Positions 16,605 through 23,969 of a stretch of DNA of 64,000 bases are shown here, in pieces. The notes below the pieces were generated by a model. The model was not told the origin of the DNA. It worked only from the letters and a program-made list of their open reading frames with translations, and ran no database searches. Position 1 is the stretch's first letter. Every line of letters begins with the position of its first letter. This stretch comes from Cryobacterium adonitolivorans. Lineage in GTDB: Bacteria; Actinomycetota; Actinomycetes; Actinomycetales; Microbacteriaceae. The translations under genes and the position numbers were made by a program. Where the stretch lies: NCBI RefSeq assembly GCF_004402695.1, contig NZ_SOFL01000012.1:62001-126000 (forward strand), given 5' to 3'.

Positions 16605-17032
16605 ACTTCGAGGGTACCCAGCCGGGCCCGGCCACGGAAGTGCAAAAAAATCTTGCGCCGCGGCCCGATTTCCCACTACGGTGATGCCTACGCCACTACG
16701 ACGAAAGGAGCCCAGCGTGATTACTCAGAAGATTGCATTCGCATTCTGCACGACCGCCGGCTTCGTCGGCGTCTTCACCGCCTGATCGGCCAGTAGGTAA
16801 CCCACCGGTCCAGACGGTGGTGACGCTCTCGAAGCCCGACCAGGCAGCATCCGCACCCGTGTGCATCCGCACCCGTTCGCATCCGTCTGCCCGGGTCACT
16901 CACCCCGTGAGCGGCGCGCATCTCGTGCGCCGCCCTCGTGCCGCCCTGCGCGGCCACCCTTCATTCGGCGAGCCCGGACGCTCGTGCCGAGCGCCCGGCT
17001 TCGCGAACCGTTCTGTTAAGGAATGCATCATC
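16605..17032. other. Gap of about 430 bp containing one candidate micro-gene
   Basis: Apart from the 22-codon candidate at 16717-16785 I see no gene here. 16800-17010 is CpG-rich and repeats CATCCGCACCCGT-like words, which looks like simple drift rather than an element. Confidence 0.4.
16717..16785 (+). CDS. Candidate 22-aa hydrophobic micro-protein
   Basis: GTG 16717 is preceded at 6 nt by GAAAGGAG (16703-16710), one of the best Shine-Dalgarno matches in the window. The 22-codon frame reads MITQKIAFAF then CTTAGFVGVFTA and ends with TGA. The product would be a single hydrophobic helix with one Lys near the N-terminus. Its size is below usual annotation limits. It may be a real small membrane protein or a leader peptide; no homologue is known to me. 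Confidence 0.4.
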   Translation: MITQKIAFAFCTTAGFVGVFTA

Positions 17033-17302
17033 ATGAATACCCAACTGGCGCCCGTTCCGGGCCGCCACGACCATCCACCCCAATCCGTTCGCTCCCCCGA
17101 GACGCACCCCGTGCGCCGCGTGGGCCTGGTCGATCGTGCCGTCATGCACCTCGGCATCGCCCTGATCCGCTGGGGTCGGCGGCCCGTCAAGGCTCGCCGC
17201 GGGGTACGGCCGACTCTCGCGCCCGAGTCGATCGCAGCAAGCCGGGAACTGGACCGGGTTCGAGACGAGTACCTGGCCCTGAAGCTCACTCAGTTCCGGT
17301 GA
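17033..17302 (+). CDS. Small basic hypothetical protein
   Basis: 89 aa, rich in Arg. The middle (VDRAVMHLGIALIRWGRRPV) has a short amphipathic-to-hydrophobic stretch and the end (SRELDRVRDEYLALKLTQFR) is helical. Similar small proteins occur in Microbacteriaceae, but I know no function. ATG 17033 is used because TAAGGA (17018-17023) lies at a usable distance; an upstream ATG at 17023 is in another frame and too close to that site. A GC-rich hairpin follows the stop at 17326-17345. Confidence 0.65.
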   Translation: MNTQLAPVPGRHDHPPQSVRSPETHPVRRVGLVDRAVMHLGIALIRWGRRPVKARRGVRPTLAPESIAASRELDRVRDEYLALKLTQFR

Positions 17303-17325
17303 CCGGTGCAACGGGCAGGTCCGTC

Positions 17326-17345
17326 GCCGCAGCTCCGGCTGCGGC
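17326..17345 (+). terminator. GC-rich hairpin after the small basic protein
   Basis: GCCGCAGC and GCTGCGGC form an 8-bp stem with a TCCG loop, 24 nt after the stop codon. There is no T-run, as is usual in high-GC actinobacteria. Confidence 0.45.
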
Positions 17346-17411
17346 GGCGGCCCGTGCCGCGACCAACGGCACCCTGCCGCACCCCGCCGTACCCCGGACG
17401 GTGCCAATATG

Positions 17412-17462
17412 CGGGCGCCGCGCCGTCATGCGGGTGGCGCGCCACCCGCATAGCGGCGCCCG
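17412..17462. repeat. Nested palindrome: perfect 24-bp core inside 9-bp inverted arms
   Basis: 17428-17451 is a perfect 24-bp palindrome (ATGCGGGTGGCG and its complement). It is flanked by CGGGCGCCG at 17412-17420 and CGGCGCCCG at 17454-17462, which pair with each other. It lies just before the stop of the convergent oxidoreductase gene. It could work as a terminator on both strands or form a cruciform. Confidence 0.6.
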
Positions 17463-17468
17463 ACCCGC

Positions 17469-18494
17469 CTAACGCGTCGGTCCCGGCTCCGGATGCGCTC
17501 CGCCGCGCGGTGCCTCGTCCAGTCCGGCCCGCCACTGGTCGAGCAGGCGCGCGACGCTGCGGCTGTGCGCCCACGGCACTTCTGGCGCTTCGGTTCGGCC
17601 CTCCAGCAGGGCCAGCGACACGGCGTCGGCCTCCGCGGCTAAAGGGTCCACGGTCGGCAGCTCGACGAGACGGTCACGGCCATCCGCGCGCACGACGAAC
17701 AAGGCTGCCGAGGCGCTGCGGCTGCCGAACACGTCGGGAAGCCCGATGACCCCGGCGCTCCCGCTGAGTCTCGCGGATCGGGGCAGCTCGGCGATGATGG
17801 AGCACTCCACCTCGGCGGAGAAACCTGCTGCGGCGATCGTCGCGCTGGCGTGCTCGTCGACTCCGGTGTCCCCGATGTGGCCGGTGGCCACGGTGACCGT
17901 GAGATCGGCCGGGTCGACGCCGGCGGCGCCGGCGAGTCCCACCGCAAGGGCAACCGGGTAGCCGCCCACGTCCAGGATCGCCCCGCCGGCCAGCTCCGGA
18001 TCGAACAGGCGTCCTGATCGCTGCCCCGCCGCGAAGCCGAACGAGGCGACCAGCTGCAAGGAGGTTCCCACCTCGCCGTTGGCGACCGCGGCGTCGAGGG
18101 CCCTCGCAAACGGTCCGAAGCGGTGCTTGTACGCCTCGACGAACGGCAGTCCCGAAGTCGCGGCCTGGCCCAGGACCCGTTCCACCTCCGCCATGTTCGG
18201 CGCGACCGGCTTCTCGCACAGCACCGCTTTGCCGGCCTTCAGCGCGGCCACCGCGAGATCCGCGTGGGTCGTGTTCACCGTGGAGATGTACACGGCGTCG
18301 ATGTCGTCCCTGGCGAGAAGCTCCTCGTACGAACCGGCGACGGGCGCACCGTGGGTTGCCGCGAAGGCGGCCGCCCGGTCGGGGTTTGTGCTGCCGACCG
18401 CGTGCAGTGTGCCATGCGCCGACCCGGGCAGAGCCCGCGCAAACCAGCCGCCGATGTCGCCCGGTCCCAGGATTGCCCACCGCGTAGTCTTCAT
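17469..18494 (-). CDS. Gfo/Idh/MocA-family NAD(P)-dependent oxidoreductase
   Basis: 341 aa. The N-terminal Rossmann fold has GPGDIGGWFA at residues 9-18, and the family signature CEKPVAPNMAE lies near residue 92, where the Lys is the catalytic-site residue. The C-terminal alpha/beta domain carries the GGAILDVGGYPV motif (~165), typical of glucose-fructose oxidoreductase-like members and dihydrodiol dehydrogenases. The substrate, a sugar or cyclitol, is unknown. The start ATG 18494 has TACCTT 6 nt upstream and no ribosome site, so it may be leaderless. tRNA-Arg lies upstream on the same strand, and a strong palindrome lies just past the stop. Confidence 0.88.
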   Translation of the reverse strand: MKTTRWAILGPGDIGGWFARALPGSAHGTLHAVGSTNPDRAAAFAATHGAPVAGSYEELLARDDIDAVYISTVNTTHADLAVAALKAGKAVLCEKPVAPNMAEVERVLGQAATSGLPFVEAYKHRFGPFARALDAAVANGEVGTSLQLVASFGFAAGQRSGRLFDPELAGGAILDVGGYPVALAVGLAGAAGVDPADLTVTVATGHIGDTGVDEHASATIAAAGFSAEVECSIIAELPRSARLSGSAGVIGLPDVFGSRSASAALFVVRADGRDRLVELPTVDPLAAEADAVSLALLEGRTEAPEVPWAHSRSVARLLDQWRAGLDEAPRGGAHPEPGPTR

Positions 18495-18562
18495 TTCTCG
18501 AAGGTACCAACCTTCGGCGACGAACATACCCCGGCGAGGGAGTGGAATCTGGCGGTGGTGCG

Positions 18563-18637
18563 TGGTGCCCCTGGAGGGACTCGAACCCCCAACCCTTTCC
18601 TTAGGACGGAACTGCTCTTCCATTGAGCTACAGAGGC
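18563..18637 (-). tRNA. tRNA-Arg(CCU)
   Basis: Reading the minus strand from 18637, a 7-bp acceptor stem (GCCTCTG with CAGGGGC), a GCTC/GAGC D-stem, an anticodon loop GTCCTAA with anticodon CCT, and a T-arm with TTCGAGT loop fold normally. The last closing pair of the anticodon stem is a G-A mismatch. The CCA end is encoded at 18563-18565. It decodes the rare AGG codon. Confidence 0.95.
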
Positions 18638-18708
18638 TGACCGGGAAAGTTTAGCCGTTATCCGCGCCGGGTGAGCCCACGCGACACACGGCAGCACCCG
18701 TCTGCGCC

Positions 18709-18774
18709 GAGTTGCCCTCGTACGGACGAGTTGCTCCGGTGCGCCAGGGCAACTTGTCCGCAGGAGGGCAAGTC
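18709..18774. repeat. Intergenic palindrome, GCGGACAA family, copy 1
   Basis: Arms of about 28 bp (18709-18739 and 18747-18774) pair imperfectly around a TGCGCCA centre. On the minus strand it contains GCGGACAAGTTGC then CTGGCGCACCGG, sharing these blocks with the elements at 40421-40488 and 40776-40843. It sits between tRNA-Arg and the end of the CHAP gene. Confidence 0.6.
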
Positions 18775-18798
18775 GCAAAGTGGACCGACAGCGAGAGC

Positions 18799-19950
18799 CT
18801 AGGTCGGAGGGTAGAGGTAGACCGGAACCTCGCTGATCGGCACGGTACGCGTGTGATACGCGTGCGAGCCATTCCAGTTGTACTCCTCGAGCACGACGGT
18901 GCCGTCTCCCGGCACCGACTGCACGTAGGCGACGTGGTTGTAGGTGAACCAGGCCACAGCGCCCACGACGGGCGCCTTACTGCTGGCCCACCCCTTGTTC
19001 GACCAGGCGTTAGCCCAAGCGGATGCGTTGCCGCCGCCGGGCGTCATCGTCGACCAGGTCCACTTGAACGGGCCGGTGGCGCCGGCGTCGCGGTTGAGCC
19101 GCCAGGCCACGAAGTCCACGCACTCGCGGTAGTAGTAGCCGAGCGGGGAGAGCCCGCCGCCCTGGGATTCGGTGGCAGCGTCCCGCCAGGGGTAGTCGTC
19201 GCCCTCGGCCCGGATGCCCACTACCGCGTAGTCGGCCGCGGAGGAGCGCGCGTCTTCGGCAGCCTGCTGCTGCGCCTTGTTCGCCTTGATATCCGCCTCG
19301 ATCTCGTCGAGTTCGGCCTGGCTCGTCGCGCTGAAGGCGTCGGTGGAGATGCTCACGGCGGCAGCGGCGGCCCCTACGGTGAGATCCTGGGTGACCCCGG
19401 GGGCCTTGGCGCTGATCGCGGCCGAGCCGCCCTGCGGCGTGAAGGCGTAGGCCGGCAGTGCGGCGGTGAGGAAAATCGCCGGAATCGCCAGCAGGGTCAC
19501 CATCTGGGCGAACTGCTTGCGGCGCTTGACGGGTCGCTTGGCCGGGCTGGTGCGTGCGCCGGCGGGCGCCGTTGAGGGTGCGGATGTCGACGAGAAGGGC
19601 CGGAACCGGGCCGGGCGGCCCGCACGCGGGGGAACGGGAGTGCCCTGCACGGGCGACTCGGCCGCCGCGCCGCTCGCGCCCTCAACGAGGACGGCGAGGT
19701 CCGGCGACACCGACAGGATCGAGACCGGCGGTACGGGAAGGGCGGAGACGACTACGGCGGTCTCGGCGGGCACGATGGCGGTCTCGGCGGGGACGTTGCT
19801 GGTCGCGGCGGGCACGTTGGCGGTCTCAGCGGGGATGATGCTGGCGGAAGCGTCGGATGCCTCAGCGACTGCGCGCTGGGCCCGGGCCTCGCGGCGCGTG
19901 GGTAACGCGCCGACGCCCTCAGGCGAGCCGGCGGGGCCGGAATGAGTCAC
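18799..19950 (-). CDS. Secreted/anchored CHAP-domain peptidoglycan hydrolase
   Basis: 383 aa. The C-terminal 120 residues are a CHAP amidase/endopeptidase domain: the nucleophile is Cys in YYYRECVDFVAWRL (~280) and the base His in FTYNHVAYVQ (~340), followed by VVLEEYNWNG. A hydrophobic export segment, VTLLAIPAIFLTAALPAYA, sits unusually late at about residues 150-168, behind a basic KRPVKRRKQ patch. The 145 residues before it are cytoplasmic and low-complexity, including a short NVPAET/IVPAET repeat (~42-66). GTG 19950 has AGAGGA 6 nt upstream. It should cut cell-wall peptides after export. An MtrA-type repeat lies upstream. Its layout mirrors the NlpC/P60 gene 1 kb away. Confidence 0.88.
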   Translation of the reverse strand: MTHSGPAGSPEGVGALPTRREARAQRAVAEASDASASIIPAETANVPAATSNVPAETAIVPAETAVVVSALPVPPVSILSVSPDLAVLVEGASGAAAESPVQGTPVPPRAGRPARFRPFSSTSAPSTAPAGARTSPAKRPVKRRKQFAQMVTLLAIPAIFLTAALPAYAFTPQGGSAAISAKAPGVTQDLTVGAAAAAVSISTDAFSATSQAELDEIEADIKANKAQQQAAEDARSSAADYAVVGIRAEGDDYPWRDAATESQGGGLSPLGYYYRECVDFVAWRLNRDAGATGPFKWTWSTMTPGGGNASAWANAWSNKGWASSKAPVVGAVAWFTYNHVAYVQSVPGDGTVVLEEYNWNGSHAYHTRTVPISEVPVYLYPPT

Positions 19951-20017
19951 AGATAATCCTCTAAACAGCCGCTACCGGAGGGGGGACTTTACAACTGTAG
20001 GCGATGCGCGGGTCGTC

Positions 20018-20046
20018 TGTCACGTTGAGCGTTACGTTTTCGTGAC
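20018..20046 (-). promoter_or_regulatory. Candidate MtrA-type direct repeats upstream of the CHAP gene
   Basis: On the minus strand GTCACG, GTAACG and GTGACA follow one another at 11- and 12-bp spacing (complements of 20041-20046, 20030-20035 and 20018-20023). GTAAC/GTCAC direct repeats of this kind are bound by MtrA in other actinobacteria, where it controls cell-wall hydrolase genes. Assignment is inference. Confidence 0.45.
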
Positions 20047-20096
20047 AATGGCACTACAAAGGGTGCACATCCACAAATCCTTGTCGATCGACGAGG

Positions 20097-20597
20097 CTAC
20101 GCGGCGGCCGGAGCGAGGAACTCGTCCCACTGGGGCAACGGGCGCTCCACCCCGCTGACCACCCAGGTGGTGCCCTGCGGCATCCGGGGGTCGAAGCGCA
20201 GGTCCCAGCCCATTTCGGCGGGCGTCCGGTCGCTCTTGAGGTTGTTACAGCGCAGGCAGCAGGCCACAAGGTTGTCCCAGGTGTCGCGGCCCCCGCGGGA
20301 CCGCGGCTGCACGTGGTCGATGGTGCTGGCACTTTTCCCGCAGTAACAGCAGCGGTGGTCATCGCGCCGCAGCACTCCCCGCCTGCTCACCGGCACGGCC
20401 CGCGACCGCGGCAGGCGCACGTACCGGGTCAGCAGGATGACGCTGGGCCGCTCCCACGACTCCGTTGCCGCCCAGACCGGGTGTCCCTGGTCCGCCTGAA
20501 TGATTGTTGCCTTCTGGTTCATGACGAGCACGAGTGCCCGCTTGAACGATACGACCGCGAGGGGTTCATATCCCGCGTTGAGGACCAGTGTGCGCAT
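20097..20597 (-). CDS. HNH endonuclease family protein
   Basis: 166 aa. A zinc-ribbon-like HNH core is visible: CCYCGKSASTIDHV near residues 85-98, then RSRGGRDTWDNLVACC and CNNLKSD, giving the two CxxC pairs and the HNH His/Asn residues. The preceding 80 residues (MRTLVLNAGYEPLAV, ALVLVMNQKA) are the standard N-terminus of a common actinobacterial HNH family. It may be a housekeeping nuclease; the natural substrate is unknown. ATG 20597 is chosen for the conserved MRTLVLNAGYEPL start and the AAGGGAG site about 4 nt upstream. A minus-strand terminator lies in its 5' region. Confidence 0.88.
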   Translation of the reverse strand: MRTLVLNAGYEPLAVVSFKRALVLVMNQKATIIQADQGHPVWAATESWERPSVILLTRYVRLPRSRAVPVSRRGVLRRDDHRCCYCGKSASTIDHVQPRSRGGRDTWDNLVACCLRCNNLKSDRTPAEMGWDLRFDPRMPQGTTWVVSGVERPLPQWDEFLAPAAA

Positions 20598-20682
20598 GCG
20601 CTCCCTTTCGAAAAAGGCTGGACGGCTTCCAGCCATTCGAACTGCTGTCTGGCGTCGACGGGGAGGAGATGCGGGCAAACAA

Positions 20683-20712
20683 AAAGGGCGTCGTCATCAT
20701 GACAACGCCCCA
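20683..20712 (-). terminator. Rho-independent terminator upstream of the HNH gene
   Basis: On the minus strand a 12-bp stem (complement of 20688-20712, one G-T pair, one-base loop) is followed directly by TTTTTG. It is one of the few classical terminators with a T-run in this window. It ends either the NlpC/P60 transcript or an RNA initiated within 20713-20963. Confidence 0.7.
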
Positions 20713-20867
20713 CGGGCTCCGGTGTGCCGGCGGCACACGAAACTCGGACAGATTTGACTGCTGTGCCGCAGCGCGAAGTGTCCGCGCACATCCATGGTGT
20801 GGATCGTGCGTAGCTTGCGCATTGGCTCTCCCAAAATCCCGCAGAACATCAGGGCATCAGGTTAACC

Positions 20868-20907
20868 CACAAATGGTGCACCACGAAAACGTGGCGCACC
20901 ATTTGTG
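20868..20907. repeat. 40-nt perfect-arm hairpin downstream of the NlpC/P60 gene
   Basis: CACAAATGGTGC (20868-20879) is exactly inverted at 20896-20907, and inside it CCACG and CGTGG pair around an AAAA loop. It lies 57 nt past the NlpC/P60 stop. It is AT-richer than its surroundings. It could be an mRNA 3' stabiliser or part of a small RNA. Confidence 0.6.
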
Positions 20908-20963
20908 CTATGCGTTACCCAGTGTTTACCCGGGCGGTGCCGCGAACTGCGCGCTCAGACGAC

Positions 20964-21824
20964 TCAAATGCCCAGCCGCACGATGTAGTAGTCGCCGGTC
21001 CAGATCGGCTGCACCCGCACCGACGCTCCTTCATAGGGCGCGTGCAGGATGTTGCCGTTGCCGGCGTAGAACCCGTCGTGACCGTCCATGATGACCAGGT
21101 CGCCCGGCTGGGCATCCGCGAGGGCGATCCGGGTGCCGGCGGCGCCCTGCCCAGTGGAGGAGTGCGGCAGGGAGATGCCGAACTGCGCGTACACGTACAT
21201 CACGAAGCCGGAGCAGTCGAACCCGGCCGGAGTGGCGCCGCCATAGACGTAGGGGACGCCCTGATACTGCAGCGCAACGTCGTAGACCGACGGGAGGCTG
21301 AAGCTCGGGTACGGCGAGTCGGCCAGGTAGTCGGCCGCCGATGGGCCGGTGAACGACTCCGCATAGGTGGTCATCGAGGTCGCGGCGGCGGCCCGCGCGG
21401 CTTCGGCGGCCTCTTGGGCATCGGCGGCGTCGGCGGCGTCGATCTCGGACTGCGGGGTGGCAGCGAAGGCGTCCTGGGCGATCGAGACGGTGGCTGCCGT
21501 CTCATCGACGGCGACCTTTTGGGCACCCGCCTTGGTCAGTTCGGTGGCATCGGTGGCCGCGAAGTTGCCCTCGGCATCCGCCGGGGCGAACGCGTAGGCC
21601 GGCAACGCCATCGTGGCGACGAGGCCGGTGGCCAGGGTCATCATCGCGACGTGGCCCACGGCGCTGCGGCGTCTGGATCGTTTGACGGGCGCCCCCGGCC
21701 GCGTAACGATGCGAGGCCCCACCTCGGATTGGGTCGCACGCATCGGATCGGCGGGAGCGGGCCGTACGGCGACATCCGTGGAACGCCGACCGCGTCGGGA
21801 CAGTCTTCTGCCTAAAAGTGTCAA
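20964..21824 (-). CDS. Exported NlpC/P60-family peptidoglycan endopeptidase
   Basis: 286 aa. The C-terminal NlpC/P60 domain has the nucleophile in GFDCSGFVMYVYAQFG (~205) and the catalytic His in MDGHDGFYAG (~255) with ILHAP after it. An export segment, VAMMTLATGLVATMALPAYA, is at about residues 55-75 after a basic KRSRRR patch. Between them lies an Ala/Asp/Glu-rich spacer. The TTG at 21824 is chosen as start because GGAGG lies exactly 6 nt upstream; the ATG at 21851 has no site. It should cleave stem peptides in peptidoglycan. The spacer motif VSIAQDAFAAT resembles VSISTDAFSAT in the nearby CHAP protein, so the two share ancestry outside their catalytic domains. Confidence 0.88.
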   Translation of the reverse strand: MTLLGRRLSRRGRRSTDVAVRPAPADPMRATQSEVGPRIVTRPGAPVKRSRRRSAVGHVAMMTLATGLVATMALPAYAFAPADAEGNFAATDATELTKAGAQKVAVDETAATVSIAQDAFAATPQSEIDAADAADAQEAAEAARAAAATSMTTYAESFTGPSAADYLADSPYPSFSLPSVYDVALQYQGVPYVYGGATPAGFDCSGFVMYVYAQFGISLPHSSTGQGAAGTRIALADAQPGDLVIMDGHDGFYAGNGNILHAPYEGASVRVQPIWTGDYYIVRLGI

Positions 21825-21830
21825 GTCGAA

Positions 21831-21835
21831 CCTCC
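21831..21835 (-). promoter_or_regulatory. Ribosome binding site that fixes a TTG start
   Basis: The complement of 21831-21835 reads GGAGG, 6 nt before the TTG at 21824. It decides the start of the NlpC/P60 gene in favour of a non-ATG codon. Confidence 0.6.
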
Positions 21836-22015
21836 GGCGCCTCGACAACACTAGGGAGTTGCCCCGTCCAGGTGCGCGTGAACGCGTGAAATTTCCGCGG
21901 CAAGAGACGGGAAGGGTAGAGACGTCTTGCGCGGGCCCGATGACCGGTCTCTGATCTGTGGGCAGGTCCGACGCTACGTGACCGAAACCGGTTTGTCACT
22001 CCAAATGGACGAAAT

Positions 22016-22043
22016 CTAACGAATTGGTAACGAGAACGTGAAT
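22016..22043 (+). promoter_or_regulatory. Candidate MtrA-type direct repeats upstream of the NlpC/P60 gene
   Basis: CTAACG (22016), GTAACG (22027) and GTGAAT (22038) are spaced exactly 11 bp apart. The pattern resembles the repeats before the CHAP gene. It lies about 190 bp upstream of the TTG start and 23 bp beyond the end of the DtxR-family gene. Regulation by MtrA is inferred from known sites in other actinobacteria. Confidence 0.4.
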
Positions 22044-22065
22044 TTCGCCGGAAGTCCTGGTCCGG

Positions 22066-22773
22066 TTAGGCGCCGGTGACGGGGGTGGTCACGAAGATGT
22101 GACCGGCGACTTCGTTGGGCAGTTCCAGGCCATCGCCGAAACCCTCCACCTGCACCAGAACGTAGGAGCCGACCGCGGAGAACACCCCGGTATTGCCCGG
22201 CAACACGCCGGACTGCTTGAGCTGGGCGAGGAGTTCCGGGTCGAACTGCACGGGCTCCCCCATCCGGCGGATGACGGCGCTCACGGGTGCGTCCGACGTC
22301 GCGACGACATCGAGCAGGTTGGTGACGCCCGCCATGAAGGCCACGGCCGGGGAGTCGCCCAGCTCGTCGAGGCCGGGGATCGGGTTGCCGTACGGGGATT
22401 CGGTGGGGTGACCGAGAATTTCGAGGATCTTGCGCTCGACCTGTTCGCTCATCACATGCTCCCAGCGGCAGGCTTCGTCGTGAACGAACTCCCACTCGAG
22501 ACCGATGACGTCGCTGAGCAAGCGTTCCGCGAGGCGGTGCTTGCGCATCACATGCACGGCCTTGGTGCGGCCGGAGGGGGTGAGTTCGAGGTGCCGGTCG
22601 CCGGAGACGACGACGAGACCGTCGCGCTCCATCCGGGCCACGGTCTGGGACACCGTCGGTCCGGAATGGCCCAACCGCTCTGAGATGCGGGCACGGAGGG
22701 GAACGATGTTCTCCTCCTCAAGGTCGAGGATGGTGCGGAGATACATTTCGGTCGTGTCGATAAGGTCAGTCAT
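22066..22773 (-). CDS. DtxR/IdeR/MntR-family metal-dependent repressor
   Basis: 235 aa with the three-domain layout of IdeR: winged helix (MTDLIDTTEMYLRTI to TPSGRTKAV), dimerisation/metal domain (RKHRLAERLLSDVIGL to HDEACRWEHVMSEQVE) and C-terminal SH3-like domain (~150-230). Putative metal ligands Met10, His79, His98, Cys102, Glu105 and His106 are all in place, which is the Cys-containing DtxR/IdeR set and favours iron over manganese. It would repress uptake genes when Fe(II) is abundant; no uptake genes are nearby. ATG 22773 has GGGAGG (complement of 22781-22786) about 7 nt upstream. It is divergent from serC. Confidence 0.9.
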   Translation of the reverse strand: MTDLIDTTEMYLRTILDLEEENIVPLRARISERLGHSGPTVSQTVARMERDGLVVVSGDRHLELTPSGRTKAVHVMRKHRLAERLLSDVIGLEWEFVHDEACRWEHVMSEQVERKILEILGHPTESPYGNPIPGLDELGDSPAVAFMAGVTNLLDVVATSDAPVSAVIRRMGEPVQFDPELLAQLKQSGVLPGNTGVFSAVGSYVLVQVEGFGDGLELPNEVAGHIFVTTPVTGA

Positions 22774-22835
22774 CCGCAGCCTCCCGCTCGGCCATATGTG
22801 CAACGCCACAACACTACCCGTGCGGACACGGCAAC

Positions 22836-22841
22836 TAGAAT
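22836..22841 (+). promoter_or_regulatory. -10 element TAGAAT of serC, leaderless start
   Basis: TAGAAT ends 6 nt before ATG 22848, placing the transcription start on the start codon. No Shine-Dalgarno is present. The -35 region is not recognisable. Confidence 0.5.
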
Positions 22842-22847
22842 CCTGTT

Positions 22848-23963
22848 ATGCCGGACCTACAGATCCCCACAGAATTGCTGCCCGCCGACGGACGATTTGG
22901 CTGCGGCCCCTCCAAGATCCGTCAGGAGCAGCTGGACTACCTCTCCGGCGCCGGCGCAAGCATCCTGGGCACCTCCCACCGCCAGGCACCCGTGAAGAAC
23001 CTGGTCGGGCGAGTCCGCACCGGCCTCAGCGACCTCTTCCGCGCCCCGGAGGGCTACGAGCTCATCATGGGCAACGGCGGGTCGACCGCGTTCTGGGACG
23101 CCGCCGCGTTCTCGCTCATCGAGAACCGCGCCCAGAACCTCGTCTTCGGTGAGTTCGGTGGCAAGTTCGCCGCCGCCGCCGCCGCACCGTTCCTCACCGC
23201 TCCCGATGTGATCAAGGCCCCGGCCGGATCGCGCGCCGCCGCCGTGCCCACCGAGGGCGTCGACGTGTACGCCTGGCCACAGAACGAAACCTCCACCGGC
23301 GTCATGGCACCGGTCACCCGGGTGCACGCAGACGCTGGCGCCCTGACCGTCATCGACGCCACCAGCGCCGCCGCCGGCATCGACTTCGAGGCCGACCAGG
23401 CGGATGTGTACTACTTCGCTCCGCAGAAGAACCTCGCCTCCGACGGTGGCATCTGGCTGGCCCTGTTCTCCCCCGCGGCCCTCGAGCGGGTCGAACGCAT
23501 CGCCGCCAGCGGCCGGTACATCCCCGAGTTCCTCAGCCTCAAGAACGCCATCGACAACTCTCGCCTCAACCAGACGCTCAACACGCCCGCCGTGTCGACG
23601 CTGCTGCTGATGGAGAACCAGCTCGACTGGATCAGCGGCAACGGCGGGCTGGCCTGGGCGTCGGCGCGCACCGCGGAGTCCTCCTCGGTGCTCTACGACT
23701 GGGCCGCGACCGTCGACTACGCGACGCCGTTCGTGACCGACCCGAGCCACCGCTCACAGGTCGTCGCCACGATCGACTTCGACGACGCCATCGATGCCGC
23801 AGCCATCGCCAAGATCCTGCGCGCCAACGGCATCGTCGACACCGAGCCGTACCGCAAGCTCGGACGCAACCAGTTGCGCGTCGCCACCTTCACGGCGATC
23901 GACCCGGCGGATGTGCGCAAGCTCGTCTCGTCGATCGAGTACGTAGTGGCCAACCTGGGTTAG
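22848..23963 (+). CDS. serC: Phosphoserine aminotransferase
   Basis: 371 aa PLP enzyme converting 3-phosphohydroxypyruvate and glutamate to phosphoserine (serine biosynthesis) and acting similarly in pyridoxal phosphate synthesis where that route exists. It opens with LLPADGRFGCGPSKIR and the substrate loop SHRQAPVKN. The PLP lysine is in YFAPQKNLASDGG (~193), and the TSAAAG motif precedes it. This is the actinobacterial SerC branch with FGCGPSK, which differs from the E. coli type. The message appears leaderless. The DUF2530 gene follows 6 nt after the stop. Confidence 0.95.
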   Translation: MPDLQIPTELLPADGRFGCGPSKIRQEQLDYLSGAGASILGTSHRQAPVKNLVGRVRTGLSDLFRAPEGYELIMGNGGSTAFWDAAAFSLIENRAQNLVFGEFGGKFAAAAAAPFLTAPDVIKAPAGSRAAAVPTEGVDVYAWPQNETSTGVMAPVTRVHADAGALTVIDATSAAAGIDFEADQADVYYFAPQKNLASDGGIWLALFSPAALERVERIAASGRYIPEFLSLKNAIDNSRLNQTLNTPAVSTLLLMENQLDWISGNGGLAWASARTAESSSVLYDWAATVDYATPFVTDPSHRSQVVATIDFDDAIDAAAIAKILRANGIVDTEPYRKLGRNQLRVATFTAIDPADVRKLVSSIEYVVANLG

Positions 23964-23969
23964 TCGCCC

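Larger units (their letters stand above)
20598..20963 (-). other. Leader-like region with two hairpins upstream of the HNH gene
   Basis: 366 bp between the end of the NlpC/P60 gene and the HNH start, both on the minus strand. It contains a 40-nt hairpin at 20868-20907 and an intrinsic terminator at 20688-20712. A frame of about 50 codons beginning MRKLRTIHTMDVRGHF runs between them (start near 20825) but continues through the terminator hairpin; I do not call it as a gene. The arrangement would fit a terminated small RNA or an attenuated leader. Confidence 0.4.

Noticed and set aside
19951-20096. c-di-AMP (ydaO) riboswitch before the CHAP gene
   Set aside because: Region is too short for the full riboswitch and the conserved elements are absent; the direct repeats explain the conspicuous sequence better.
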